A DNA stretch of 64,000 bases from Massilia putida (GCF_001941825.1 NZ_CP019038.1:2914001-2978000), one strand, 5' to 3'; counted from the stretch's first letter, positions 9,502 to 18,867 are shown. A program made the numbers and translations. Notes: a model not told the origin generated them from the sequence alone.

Positions 9502-10752
9502 TTACGTACCGACGATACGAAATCCAGCACGTTTTTGCGGCATTGCGGGAAAGACCTGTTCCAGACGCTGATCGCCTAACATTAAATGTTCTTCAGAAAT
9601 CTGCGCTAACACCGAACGAAAATCGGTTGTGACGGGCAAATCGCGGCCCTCGTTCAGTTTCGCGTCGCCGACCCCTTCCCACTCGCCGTACACCTTACCT
9701 CCACGCACTTTTCCGCCCAGGACCCACATCACGTTGCCGTGGCCGTGGTCGGTGCCGCCGTTACCGTTCTCGCGCGCCGTGCGGCCGAATTCCGACATCA
9801 CGACGACGACCGTGTCGTCGAACAGCGGACCGAGCCGTTCGGCCAGCACCGCCAGGCCCTGCCCCAGCGGCGCGAGGCGGTTCGCCAGCTGCCCCCCCGC
9901 CGCGCCCTGGTTCGCATGTGTATCCCAGCCGCCCAGCGAGACGAACGCCAGCTGGATCTTCGGGTCGTTGCGCATCAGGCCGGCCAGGCGGGCCGCGTCG
10001 TCGGGAAAACCGTTCGGCAGCGGCGCGCCGCGGTCGGCGGCCTCCATCTCGCGTTTCATCTCTCCCTTTTCCAGCGCTTCCATGACTTCCAGGTGCGCCG
10101 CGCGCCCGTCCGCGTACGCGCGCCCGAAGCGCGGGTGATTGGCATACAGTTCGTCGAAGGCGGCCTTGACGGCCGGGCGGTCGAGCAGGTCGGCGCGCGC
10201 CGCGCCCGCGACGTTCGGCAGGTTCACGGCGGCGGCCTGGCCCGACAGGATGCGCGGCAGCACGGGGCCGATGCCCAGCAGCCGGCTGGGCGCCTGCGGG
10301 CCGGGCAGCGCGGCCACGAGGCGGTTCATCCAGCCGTCCGGCGTGCTCTTGCGGCCCGGCGTCGCCGATTCCATATAGTCCTGCGCGTCGAAGTGGGAGC
10401 GCGTCGCATCCGGCGAACCGCTGGCGTGCACGAATGCCAGCTTGCGTGCCCGCCACAGCGGCTGCAGGCTGGCCAGCGCGGGATGCAGGCCGAAATAGCC
10501 GTCCAGATCGAGCGCCCCGCCGTCCATGCCGGGCGCCGCGAGACCGATCGTCGGGCGCAGGCGCAGATAGTTCTCGTCGCCGACGGGCGCGACGACGTTC
10601 AGGCCGTCGACGGCGCCGCGCAGCATCACGACGACGAGTTTCTTGCCGGTCGGGCTGGCGGCGGGCCCGCCGACGGCCCAGGCGCTGCGCCCCACGGGCA
10701 GCAGGATGCCGGCGCCCAGCGCCAGCGCGTTGAGGAAGTGCCTGCGATGCAT
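9502..10752 (-). CDS. DUF1501 domain protein, Tat-exported
   Basis: 416 aa with a twin-arginine signal (MHRRHFLNALALGAGILLPV), so exported folded. DUF1501 proteins resemble the sulfatase/alkaline-phosphatase superfamily; this one shows VVVMLRGAVDGLNVVAP near the N-terminus and VVVMSEFGRTARENG with GGTDHGHGNVMWVLGG in the C-terminal half, the conserved family blocks. It follows the DUF1800 gene by 19 bp on the same strand; DUF1800 and DUF1501 are a recurrent bacterial pair. Enzymatic activity is not established for the family. Confidence 0.88.
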   Translation of the reverse strand: MHRRHFLNALALGAGILLPVGRSAWAVGGPAASPTGKKLVVVMLRGAVDGLNVVAPVGDENYLRLRPTIGLAAPGMDGGALDLDGYFGLHPALASLQPLWRARKLAFVHASGSPDATRSHFDAQDYMESATPGRKSTPDGWMNRLVAALPGPQAPSRLLGIGPVLPRILSGQAAAVNLPNVAGAARADLLDRPAVKAAFDELYANHPRFGRAYADGRAAHLEVMEALEKGEMKREMEAADRGAPLPNGFPDDAARLAGLMRNDPKIQLAFVSLGGWDTHANQGAAGGQLANRLAPLGQGLAVLAERLGPLFDDTVVVVMSEFGRTARENGNGGTDHGHGNVMWVLGGKVRGGKVYGEWEGVGDAKLNEGRDLPVTTDFRSVLAQISEEHLMLGDQRLEQVFPAMPQKRAGFRIVGT

Positions 10753-10771
10753 GTCGTTCTCCGCGGTGGAA

Positions 10772-12331
10772 TCAGCGCTGCATGAAATCGGGACTGCCGA
10801 GCAGCATGGCCGCGCGCAGGTTGTCCGGATTGCGCTGGACGATGGCCTGCGTGCGCGCCGAGATCGATCCGGCCAGCGTCGCCTGCAGGCGGGCCGGGTC
10901 GAGCGGCACGGGCTTCGGATCGACCGGCGCCGCCACCGGCAACGGCACGACGTCGCTCCCGGCCATATTGGGCTCCATCATCGCCGGCCGCGCATCCGCC
11001 GGCAAGGTGGCCAGCGGCAGCCTGCCGCCCGCCAGCGCCGTGGCGAACGCGATGCGCCGCGTCAGCGCGTCCGGGTTGAGCCACGCGTCCTGCGTGTTCT
11101 TGTACCCGTCCGGCGTCTGGCAGCCGTACAGCGGCATGCCCAGCTGGTTCATCGTGTTCACGAGCGGTCCCACGTTCGCGACCGGGGCGCCGCTGGCCCG
11201 GACCGCCGAGACCACGTACTGGTACGGCGTCTTGAACTTGGCGCCGACGGTGCCGGCCGCCATAAATTCGCGGCTCGCGAACAGCGTCGCCAGCACGGCG
11301 CGGATGTCGCCCTGCGATGCCAGCCACGTCGCCGCCATCCGGTCGACGAGGGCTGGCGGCGGCTCGTCGCTGACGAAGTACTGGGCCAGCTCGCGGCTCA
11401 CGTGGCGGGCCGTGGCCGGATGCATCGCCAGCACGTCCAGCGCGTATTCTCCTTCCTGCTGGCCGGCGGGCGCGATGGCGTGCCCGAGCCAGGTCTTGGC
11501 GCCGGCGTCGTGGCGGCCGGCGTCGAAGCGGAACGTCTCGCCCGTGCTGGCCAGACGGCGCTGGTCGAACGTCCAGCCGGTCAGCATGCGCGCCAGTTCC
11601 GTCACGTCGCGCTGCGTGTAGCCGCCGTCCGCGCCCAGCGTGTGCAGCTCCATCAGTTCGCGCGCATAGTTTTCGTTCAGGCCGCGCGCCTTGCCCTTCG
11701 GGTCCGGCCGCGGCGCCGACGACACGACGTTATCGAGGTAGAACAGCATCGCCGGATGCTTGGCCGTCGCCCCCAGCAGCGCGCGGAAGGAACCCAGCGC
11801 GTACGGGCGGATCGCGTCGCGCTCGTAGCTCGTCACGAGGGCGCGGTCGATGCCTTTGCCGGCGAACACGTTGAAATGGTTGTACCAGAAGTCGACCATG
11901 ACTTCTTCCAGCTGGCGCGGACTCTCGACGGCCCGCAGCAGCCGCGCTTCGGCGGCCTGGCGCGCCACGCGCATTTCGGTCTGGCGGCGGCGCTGTTTCG
12001 CGCCCTCGTCGTCCAGCTTCACTTCGCGGCGCAACTCCAGGAATTCGGCCAGCGAGTCGCCGGCGCCACGGTTGACCGTGTCCAGCGCGGCCAGGCGCGC
12101 GCTCAGGTCGGCCGGCAGCGGGATCGTCTCGGGATGCAGCTGCTCGTCGATCCAGCGCTGCACGCCCATGTTCGCCACGCGCTCGACGTCGCCGGGACGC
12201 GGACCGAACGCCAGCCGGTTCAACACGTGCAGGGCCTGCGCCTGCGCATCCGGCGCGGGCGCGGCCGCCGATGCGGCGCCCGTCGCCATCAGGACGACAG
12301 TCAGCAGGGACAGCGTTGCGCGGTGGATCAT
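10772..12331 (-). CDS. DUF1800 domain exported protein
   Basis: 519-aa protein of the DUF1800 family. I chose the internal ATG at 12331 because it is preceded by GAGGAG and opens a signal peptide (MIHRATLSLLTVVLMATGAASA); a longer frame upstream lacks both. Family blocks seen include VLNRLAFGPRPGDVERV and the central FWYNHFNVFAGKGIDRAL, as well as NENYARELMELHTLG. It is the promoter-proximal member of a two-gene operon with DUF1501. The gap 12332-12597 separates it from a divergent gene and must hold both promoters. Molecular function is unknown. Confidence 0.88.
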   Translation of the reverse strand: MIHRATLSLLTVVLMATGAASAAAPAPDAQAQALHVLNRLAFGPRPGDVERVANMGVQRWIDEQLHPETIPLPADLSARLAALDTVNRGAGDSLAEFLELRREVKLDDEGAKQRRRQTEMRVARQAAEARLLRAVESPRQLEEVMVDFWYNHFNVFAGKGIDRALVTSYERDAIRPYALGSFRALLGATAKHPAMLFYLDNVVSSAPRPDPKGKARGLNENYARELMELHTLGADGGYTQRDVTELARMLTGWTFDQRRLASTGETFRFDAGRHDAGAKTWLGHAIAPAGQQEGEYALDVLAMHPATARHVSRELAQYFVSDEPPPALVDRMAATWLASQGDIRAVLATLFASREFMAAGTVGAKFKTPYQYVVSAVRASGAPVANVGPLVNTMNQLGMPLYGCQTPDGYKNTQDAWLNPDALTRRIAFATALAGGRLPLATLPADARPAMMEPNMAGSDVVPLPVAAPVDPKPVPLDPARLQATLAGSISARTQAIVQRNPDNLRAAMLLGSPDFMQR

Positions 12332-12597
12332 GATGAACACTCCTCGTTGACTGACATTTAACCGTGAATGGATGAGCAAGAATATCGATACGACGTTTCA
12401 ATGGTAAGGATTTGTAACGGGCTGTTCTGGCCCTGCGGTGAAATAATGCTCACAAAAAAACCACACGTGGGCATGCATCTGCATACAAATTTTGTAACAG
12501 CTGCTGACAGGCACACGAGTCAATCATAGCCTTTTGCTACGCGGATACGGCTCACCAGCTTGTCTGCGCGACAACGACAACTCACAAAGTGGGAGAT

Positions 12598-15006
12598 ATG
12601 ATGACTTGGTTACGCAAGGCAACCTGGCTGGGCGGTCTGTGCGCCGCGGCCGGCACGATGTCGCTGGCCCAGGCCCAGACGGCGACTGACGACAGCGGTT
12701 ATCGCAGCACCCAGACGTTTCGTTCGTTCCAGGCCGCGGGCGGCGGCGAAGAAGACCGGCCGACGGTCATGGGCCGCCTCGAATGGCTCAAGGCGCGTTA
12801 CGGCGCGACCCGCCCCGCCGACTTTTCGCGCCGCATCGCGCAGGAATGGGCGAAGCAACGCAACACGTATCCCCAGCTCGCACCCGGCGCCACCCCGCCG
12901 GCCGGCGTGCCGCAATGGCAGTCGATCGGTCCGACCCGCGCCGTCAAGACCCAGAACGACATCCAGCTGAGCGTCACCGACAGCGGCCGCCTGCGCAACA
13001 TCCTGCCCCACCCCTCGGACCCGAATACGGTCTACCTGCTGTCGTCGTCGGGCGGCATCTGGAAGACCAGCAATTTCGAGTCGCCCTATCCCACCTGGAC
13101 CCCGATCACGGACAAGGTCATCACGACGAGCGGCGGCGCTGCGGCACTCGGCCGCAGCCCGCAGACGCTGTACTACGGCACCGGCGATCCGTTCGACGGC
13201 ATCCCCCTCGTCGGCGGCGCGATGCTCAAGACGACCGACGGCGGCAACACGTGGTCGCCGTTCGTCTTCCTCGGCAATTCCGGCATCATTACGGACGTCA
13301 AGGTGGATACCCGCGGAACGACCGACGTCGTGCTGGTGTCCACCGACACGGGCGTCTATCGCTCCGCGGACGGCGGCAACACCTACACCCAGGTGCTGAA
13401 CGCCGGCCGGGCCTGGAGCCTCGCGCGCACCAGCACCGGCTGGCTGGCGACGGTGGCCGCCAGCGGCTACTACAGCCCGGCCACGCTGTACTGGTCGGGC
13501 GACGGCATCACATGGTCGCCGCTGTCGGCGCCCAACCTGACCGGCGGCGCCGGCCGCATCACGCTGGCCGTCGGCGCGCCCGGCGACAGCGTCGTGTACG
13601 CGTACGCCGCCAACTCCTGCAGCGCCGGCTGCGACCAGAAGGATTTATACCGTTCGGCCGACGGCGGCTACACGTGGACGGCGCTGGGCCTGAACAGCAA
13701 GGCTCCCGTCAATCCGAACGAAGAAAATCCGACCATGGCATTGATGGGCGGCCAGGGCTTTTATAACCACATGATCGTCGTCGACCCGAGCGACCCGACG
13801 CGCAACACGGTCTACCTGGGCGGCCAGCTGAACACGGGCAAGACGACGGACGGCGGCAAGACGTGGCGCCTGATGACCAACTGGCTCGCCCAGTTCGGCC
13901 TGCCGTATGCGCACGCCGACCATCACACGGCCGTGGTCTCGACGGCGGGCGGCAAGAAGCGCGTCATGATCGGCACGGACGGCGGCCTGTTCCTCAGCTA
14001 CGACGAGGGCAAGACGTGGACCGACCAGAAGAACACGGGCCTCGTCGACCACCTGATCTACTCGATGGCGACGTCGGGCTCGGATCCGAACATCGTGCTG
14101 ATCGGCCTGCAGGACAACGGCACGCGCATCCGCGTGGGCACGACGAGCGTGTTCAACCAGAGCTTCGGCGGCGACGGCTTCGGTGTCGGCTGGAGCCAGT
14201 CGAGCAACGTGACGGCCCTCGGCAGCTATGTGTACGGCTACATCTATTACGCGCAGATGGATCCGAACATTCAAAAGAAATGGACCGATCCCGCGTTCGA
14301 CGACGCCACCTGCACGTACAACGGCATCAATGCCTGCAACGCCTACTTCGTGACGCCGATCGCGACGCCGTCCGCCCAGGCCGACCCGGGTGGCAAGACG
14401 TATTTCACGAACACGGCGAGCCTGATCTACCGCACCGACGACGCCGGCGCCTCGTGGAAGCCCATCTTCAGCGGCAACACGACCGCGACCTACATCCGCG
14501 GCGCCTCGCACAGCGTGGCCGTCAGCCCGATCGACCTGAACCACGTGGCGGCCGTGTCGCCAGGCGGCCGGGTCCTGATCACGGCGGATGGCGGCGCGAC
14601 GTGGAAGCAGCGCAGTACGCTCGTGCCGGGCCACGTCGGCTACAACAGCAGCGTTGCCTGGGCCAATAACTCGGTGCTGTACGTGGCGTCGGAAAATCCG
14701 TTCGGCCAGAGCGTGTGGGTGGTGAAATCGACGGATGGCGGCGCCACCTGGGCCGCGGCCGGCAACGGCTTGCCGAACGTGCCGATCCAGAAGCTGTTGG
14801 CGGCGCCGAACGATTTGTCGGGCAATACCGTGTACGCGGCCACCTGGCTCGGCGTGTACCGCACGACGAACGGCGGCATCAGCTGGAGCCAGTTCGGCGC
14901 CGGCCTGCCGACGGTCGAAGTGAGCGACCTGTACATGCCGGCGGACGGCAGCTTCCTGCGCGCCTCGACCTATGGCCGCGGCGTGTGGGATCTGTCGCTG
15001 CGTTGA
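12598..15006 (+). CDS. Secreted Asp-box beta-propeller protein (BNR/sortilin-like repeats)
   Basis: About 802 aa. The start at 12598 (or the adjacent ATG at 12601) follows GGGAG; the upstream GTG at 12589 overlaps that ribosome site and is unlikely. A signal peptide (about residues 1-27, ending SLAQAQ) is followed by at least eight Asp-box motifs of the form S/T-x-D-x-G-x-T/S-W (TTDGGNTW, SADGGYTW, TTDGGKTW, SYDEGKTW, TADGGATW, STDGGATW, TTNGGISW), which cap blades of sialidase/GH74/Vps10-like propellers. The GH74 YARTDxGGAYRW signature is absent, so I do not call it a xyloglucanase. A surface binding or hydrolase role is possible. Confidence 0.8.
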   Translation: MMTWLRKATWLGGLCAAAGTMSLAQAQTATDDSGYRSTQTFRSFQAAGGGEEDRPTVMGRLEWLKARYGATRPADFSRRIAQEWAKQRNTYPQLAPGATPPAGVPQWQSIGPTRAVKTQNDIQLSVTDSGRLRNILPHPSDPNTVYLLSSSGGIWKTSNFESPYPTWTPITDKVITTSGGAAALGRSPQTLYYGTGDPFDGIPLVGGAMLKTTDGGNTWSPFVFLGNSGIITDVKVDTRGTTDVVLVSTDTGVYRSADGGNTYTQVLNAGRAWSLARTSTGWLATVAASGYYSPATLYWSGDGITWSPLSAPNLTGGAGRITLAVGAPGDSVVYAYAANSCSAGCDQKDLYRSADGGYTWTALGLNSKAPVNPNEENPTMALMGGQGFYNHMIVVDPSDPTRNTVYLGGQLNTGKTTDGGKTWRLMTNWLAQFGLPYAHADHHTAVVSTAGGKKRVMIGTDGGLFLSYDEGKTWTDQKNTGLVDHLIYSMATSGSDPNIVLIGLQDNGTRIRVGTTSVFNQSFGGDGFGVGWSQSSNVTALGSYVYGYIYYAQMDPNIQKKWTDPAFDDATCTYNGINACNAYFVTPIATPSAQADPGGKTYFTNTASLIYRTDDAGASWKPIFSGNTTATYIRGASHSVAVSPIDLNHVAAVSPGGRVLITADGGATWKQRSTLVPGHVGYNSSVAWANNSVLYVASENPFGQSVWVVKSTDGGATWAAAGNGLPNVPIQKLLAAPNDLSGNTVYAATWLGVYRTTNGGISWSQFGAGLPTVEVSDLYMPADGSFLRASTYGRGVWDLSLR

Positions 15007-15019
15007 TTTTTGCTCACCC

Positions 15020-15053
15020 AAAAAGAAAACCGGCGCGAGCCGGTTTTCTTTTT
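15020..15053. terminator. Bidirectional rho-independent terminator
   Basis: Perfect 15-bp inverted repeat (15020-15034 with 15039-15053) around a GCGA loop, with an A-rich 5' arm and T-rich 3' arm, so it can stop the convergent propeller gene and the YqjD-like gene. Confidence 0.85.
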
Positions 15054-15069
15054 GCGGACAGCGCCTCGA

Positions 15070-15789
15070 TCAGTAATCGCGGCTGCGGCCACCCAGCAGC
15101 TTGGCCAGCACGAAGCCGGCGGCGGCCGCGATGGCGATGGCGGTGCCCGGTTTCTGGCGCACGTACTCGAAGCTGGCTTCCTTCCACTGGCCGTAGGCGT
15201 CGGTCAGCTGCTGCTGGCGCTGCCCCAGGTTGACGGTAGCGCCGCTCAGCATGCCCTGCAGCTTGTCCACGCCGGCGTGGGCGCTGGTGGCCAGGCGGTC
15301 GACGACCGGACGGGCCGCATCGGCGGCCTTGTCGACCATCGGGCGGGCGGCGTCGGCGGCCTTGTCGATCGACTGGTGCAGGTCCTGTGCGCGTGCGTTC
15401 ACTTGCGCGCCCAGGTCTTTCGAATCGCCACCCACGCCCGAACCGGTGGCAGCGCCGGCGCTCTGGCTGTTCTGGCTGCCGCTGCCGCTCGATCCCAGCG
15501 AGCTGCCGCCGATGCTGGAGTTCGTGCCGCCGGTGGTCGAGCCCGACGCGCTCATCGAGCCCATCGAGCCCATGCCCGTCGACGACGCGGTGGCGCCGCC
15601 GGTGCTGCTGCCGGTCGTCGAGCTCTGCTGGTCTTTGCCCTGGTTCAGCGGGCTGCTCTTGCTCAGGCTGCCCGAACCGGTGGTGCTCCCCAGGTTGCCC
15701 GAGCCGCTGGCGTTCGGCAGATTGTCCTTGCCCTGGTTACCGGAACCCAGGTTGCTGCCTTTTGCTTCGCTCGACTTCTGATTATCCAT
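15070..15789 (-). CDS. Low-complexity protein with YqjD/ElaB-like (DUF883-type) C-terminal membrane anchor
   Basis: 239 aa from the ATG at 15789, which has an AAGGA ribosome site; an upstream in-frame extension of 64 codons has no support. Residues 1-130 are almost wholly Ser, Gly, Thr, Gln and Asn with repeated GS/SS blocks. Residues 130-200 are amphipathic and helical (KAADAARPMVDKAADAARP is an imperfect tandem repeat). The end, VRQKPGTAIAIAAAAGFVLAKLL followed by GGRSRDY, is the classic YqjD/ElaB glycine-zipper-like inner-membrane anchor. E. coli relatives bind ribosomes in stationary phase; the disordered N-terminus here is unusual for the family. Confidence 0.75.
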   Translation of the reverse strand: MDNQKSSEAKGSNLGSGNQGKDNLPNASGSGNLGSTTGSGSLSKSSPLNQGKDQQSSTTGSSTGGATASSTGMGSMGSMSASGSTTGGTNSSIGGSSLGSSGSGSQNSQSAGAATGSGVGGDSKDLGAQVNARAQDLHQSIDKAADAARPMVDKAADAARPVVDRLATSAHAGVDKLQGMLSGATVNLGQRQQQLTDAYGQWKEASFEYVRQKPGTAIAIAAAAGFVLAKLLGGRSRDY

Positions 15790-15837
15790 GATGAATTCCT
15801 TTTGTAAGATTTTGACCAACGCGGATAGACCGATCTT

Positions 15838-15864
15838 CTTGACCGTGCATCCGTTCAAAAGTTC
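15838..15864 (-). promoter_or_regulatory. Candidate ECF (RpoE-type) sigma promoter for the YqjD-like gene
   Basis: On the minus strand GAACTT (15859-15864) is followed after exactly 16 bp by TCAAG (15838-15842), close to the GAACTT-N16-TCnnA pattern of RpoE-type promoters. The implied 5' UTR to the ATG at 15789 is about 40 nt. Envelope-stress control would suit the protein. Matched by eye only. Confidence 0.4.
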
Positions 15865-16039
15865 GACCGATAGCCGGTCCCTTCGCGTCGCGCAATGCGC
15901 GATGTCGGAGCGACACCGTCGGAATGCGGCGTCCCAATAAAAAAAATATAACTTTTTGTCAGGCCGGACTGTGCGCTGCATAACAAAGACAGGACAGACG
16001 GGAGATGGGACCGGCGCGGCGGCCAGTCCCCGGTGAAGA

Positions 16040-17320
16040 TCAGGGCGAGGACGCGCGGGCGCTGGCGATCAGATCGTGCGCGCCGCCAAAGACTTGCGGA
16101 TAGGCGCCGGCGCATTGCGCGCGCTCGGCGGCGATGCGCCGGCGGTTGGCGTCGAGATTGTCCGCGGCGAGACGGACACCGAACGGCGTGTCGTCGCCCA
16201 GGATGCGCTGCAGGATGCGCTCGCCCAGCGCGGACTTGAAGTGGCCCGCTTCCCAGTACCACTGCGTCGTGGTGCGTGTGTCGCCGGGGGCGGGGATGCG
16301 CTCGCAGCGCATCGTGGCGTAGCCGCTGAAGTCCCACACGCTGACGCGGGCGCCCGGGTAGCGGCCGCGCACGGCGTCGGCCTCGCGCACGAGCACGCGC
16401 TTCCATTCATCCATCGTCGGCTGCAGGCCGGCTTCATCGAACATCGCCATCATCTGCGCGTGGTACGGGTAAATCACCAGGTGCACCTCGGTGCGGTCGC
16501 GCGCCATCGTGTCCAGCAAGGCGCGCAGGCGATCGATGCTTGGCGAGCCGTCCGTGCCGGCCACGAACAGGTTGTGCGGCTTGCGCACGATATTCTTCGC
16601 GTTTTCACCGGCCTTCTGCTGGAAGATCGAGTAATAACCCTCCGCGCGCGCGTACCGGTTGTAGTCGCGCAGCGGCGTCTGGCCGCGCTGCGTCATGGTC
16701 TCCGGATCGGCGGCCTTTTGCAGGCGCACCGTGCGCAGCGCATCCGACACGGACTTGATCGAGAACAGCGTGTCGAAGCGCCATTGCCACGGCAGGGGTC
16801 CGTTCGTTGGCGCGGGGACCGGCGCGCTGTCCGGCTTGACGAGGAAATCGAGGAATTCGACGCCGATCACGGCCAGCGCGGCCGGTGCCGCATCCGTCCG
16901 CAACTTGGCGTACATGCGCTCGTTGACCGCCAGGGTCGTGCCCGCCAGTGCCATGTTGTAGGCCGTGCGGCCATGCCCGCTCAGCTGGGGACTGTCCGGA
17001 TCGAGGCCGACTTCGACCCGCGAATTCCCCAGCAGGATCAGGTCGGGCCGCACGGCCGTGGCCTGCGCCAGCTTGATCTGTTCGCGGTATTGCTCCGGCA
17101 GCGGCTTCACGTGGTTCAGGCTCGTGCTGTCGACGAAGCCGTACAGGTGGTAAGGGTCGATGATGGCCACAAAGGCCGCGAGCAGCAGCGCGCCACCGCC
17201 CACGACGGCCGCGCACCATGCGGTGAAGCGCTGGTACGACACCTGCGACCGCGCCGCGTTGGCCGCATGGGCGCCGGCCGGGACGATGACCTCGTCGTCG
17301 TAACGTTCGATCTGTTCCAT
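16040..17320 (-). CDS. SGNH-hydrolase-like membrane-anchored protein, partner of MBOAT acyltransferase
   Basis: 426 aa. The start at 17320 (MEQIERYDDEVIVPAG) lies 14 bp after the MBOAT stop; further upstream the frame only shadows that gene. One transmembrane helix at about residues 35-55 (CAAVVGGGALLLAAFVAII), then a periplasmic domain with LILLGNSRVEVGLDP, resembling SGNH block I (GxSR form), and WYWEAGHFKSALGERIL near the end, where a block-V histidine would lie. Pairing with an AlgI-like MBOAT suggests an AlgJ/AlgX-type role in finishing O-acetylation of a surface glycan. Similarity is at motif level only. Confidence 0.6.
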   Translation of the reverse strand: MEQIERYDDEVIVPAGAHAANAARSQVSYQRFTAWCAAVVGGGALLLAAFVAIIDPYHLYGFVDSTSLNHVKPLPEQYREQIKLAQATAVRPDLILLGNSRVEVGLDPDSPQLSGHGRTAYNMALAGTTLAVNERMYAKLRTDAAPAALAVIGVEFLDFLVKPDSAPVPAPTNGPLPWQWRFDTLFSIKSVSDALRTVRLQKAADPETMTQRGQTPLRDYNRYARAEGYYSIFQQKAGENAKNIVRKPHNLFVAGTDGSPSIDRLRALLDTMARDRTEVHLVIYPYHAQMMAMFDEAGLQPTMDEWKRVLVREADAVRGRYPGARVSVWDFSGYATMRCERIPAPGDTRTTTQWYWEAGHFKSALGERILQRILGDDTPFGVRLAADNLDANRRRIAAERAQCAGAYPQVFGGAHDLIASARASSP

Positions 17321-17334
17321 TGGGCTCCGCCGGA

Positions 17335-18867
17335 TTAAAACTGGAAATACAGGAATTCGGCGGGGCGGCTGAGCGACAGCAGGCTGCCGATCAGGATCGC
17401 CCCGATATAAAGGCTCCAGCGCCGGGACGGCTGCCAGAGTTGCCAGCGGGCGGCGAGCCGCGGTCCGGCCATCGTGCCGAGCGCGGTCTCGTAGCGGCCC
17501 ATGATCTGCTGGGTGTTGGGCAGGAAGAAGGCGATGCAACCGCCGATGACGACCCACTGCCATGTCTCCATGAAGCGCGAGCCGCCGCCCAGGTAGAACG
17601 ATACGCCCCATTGCTCCAGCAGTCCTTTCAACGGTCCGAGCTGCAGGCCGATGGACGCCGGCAGGCCGATCCCGTCCATGCCCGCCATGCCGTGCAGGAT
17701 CGTGGTCGCCTTGTCGAAGCTGGTGGCGCGGAAAAATACCCACGCCACGCACACGGCCATGAACGTCAACGCCATGCTGAACACACCCCAGACGCGGCCG
17801 CGCGGCAGGCGCAGCGTGTCCGCCACCGCGTTCCAGCCGTGGTTGATCGCCAGGTAGACGCCGTGCAGCGCGCCCCAGACGACGAAATTCAGGCCCGCGC
17901 CATGCCACAGGCCGCCCAGCAGCATCGTCAGCATCAGGTTGACGTAGCGGCGCACGGGGCCCTTGCGGTTGCCGCCCAGCGGCACGTACAGGTAGTCGCG
18001 CAGGAAGCGCGACAGCGTCATGTGCCAGCGGCGCCAGAAATCGATAATGTTGGCGGCCTTGTACGGCGAATCGAAATTCAGCGGCAGGCGGATGCCGAAC
18101 AGCAGCGAGATGCCGATCGCCATGTCGGAATAGCCGGAGAAGTCGAAATACAACTGGAACGCGTACGCCAGCACGCCGCCCCACGCGCTGGCGAACGAGA
18201 GCATGTCCGATTTGTCGAACAGGAAGTTCGCGTGCGGCGCCAGGTTATCGGCAATCAGGACTTTCTTGGCCAGGCCGATCGCGAAGATGCTGAGCCCCAC
18301 CGCGAGGTTCTGGTACGAGAAGCGGTAGCTGGCCGGTTTGTCGAACTGCGGCATCATTTCCGCGTGGTGCAGCACCGGGCCCGCGATCAGGTGCGGGAAA
18401 TACGTGATGAACAGCACGTAGTGCAGGAAGCGCGCTTCCTTGACCTTGCCCTGGTAAGTGTCGACCAGGTAGGCGATCTGCGTGAACGTGAAGAACGAAA
18501 TGCCGATCGGCAGCACGACGTGCAGCGCGGGGATGTCCGCCGCCGCCAGCCAGTTCACGCCCGAAATGAAAAAGTCCGCGTATTTGTAATAGGCGAGCAG
18601 GCCGAGGTCGATGACCACCGCCGCCGTCAGCCAGCGCTTGCGCGCCGGGCCGGCCGCCTGGCCGATGCGTTGCCCCATCCAGTAGTTGAATACGATCGAG
18701 CCGGCCAGCAGCGGAATATAAAAATAGCTCCACCAGCCATAGAACGTCAGCGACGCGAGGGCCAGCCAGCCGGCGGCCCGGACGTGGCTCCTGCGTGCCA
18801 GCAAGAAGTAGCCGATGGCCGTGATGGGCAGGAACAGGAACAGGAACGTAAAGGAATTGAAGAGCAT
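17335..18867 (-). CDS. MBOAT family O-acyltransferase (AlgI-like)
   Basis: 510-aa polytopic inner-membrane protein of the AlgI/DltB/PatA class, which carries acyl groups across the membrane for O-acetylation of polysaccharides. Family features in order: LASLTFYGWW (40s), LPIGISFFTFTQIAY (about 119-133), YFDFSGYSDMAIG (240-252), WRRWHMTLSRFLRDYLYVPLGGN (278-300, given here as positions), and the catalytic-region WHGAGLNFVVWGALHG with His322 and His335. It is followed in the same operon by an SGNH-like protein. No alginate polymerisation genes are present, so the acceptor is probably another exopolysaccharide or O-antigen. Confidence 0.9.
   Translation of the reverse strand: MLFNSFTFLFLFLPITAIGYFLLARRSHVRAAGWLALASLTFYGWWSYFYIPLLAGSIVFNYWMGQRIGQAAGPARKRWLTAAVVIDLGLLAYYKYADFFISGVNWLAAADIPALHVVLPIGISFFTFTQIAYLVDTYQGKVKEARFLHYVLFITYFPHLIAGPVLHHAEMMPQFDKPASYRFSYQNLAVGLSIFAIGLAKKVLIADNLAPHANFLFDKSDMLSFASAWGGVLAYAFQLYFDFSGYSDMAIGISLLFGIRLPLNFDSPYKAANIIDFWRRWHMTLSRFLRDYLYVPLGGNRKGPVRRYVNLMLTMLLGGLWHGAGLNFVVWGALHGVYLAINHGWNAVADTLRLPRGRVWGVFSMALTFMAVCVAWVFFRATSFDKATTILHGMAGMDGIGLPASIGLQLGPLKGLLEQWGVSFYLGGGSRFMETWQWVVIGGCIAFFLPNTQQIMGRYETALGTMAGPRLAARWQLWQPSRRWSLYIGAILIGSLLSLSRPAEFLYFQF

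Noticed and set aside
12598..15006. GH74 xyloglucanase call for the first propeller protein
   Set aside because: Shares Asp boxes with GH74 but lacks the YARTDxGGAYRW catalytic signature that the protein at 30732 has.
17321..18184. N-terminal extension of the SGNH-like gene into the MBOAT gene
   Set aside because: Its translation is only an off-frame reading of MBOAT; a good start with normal membrane helix lies at 17320.
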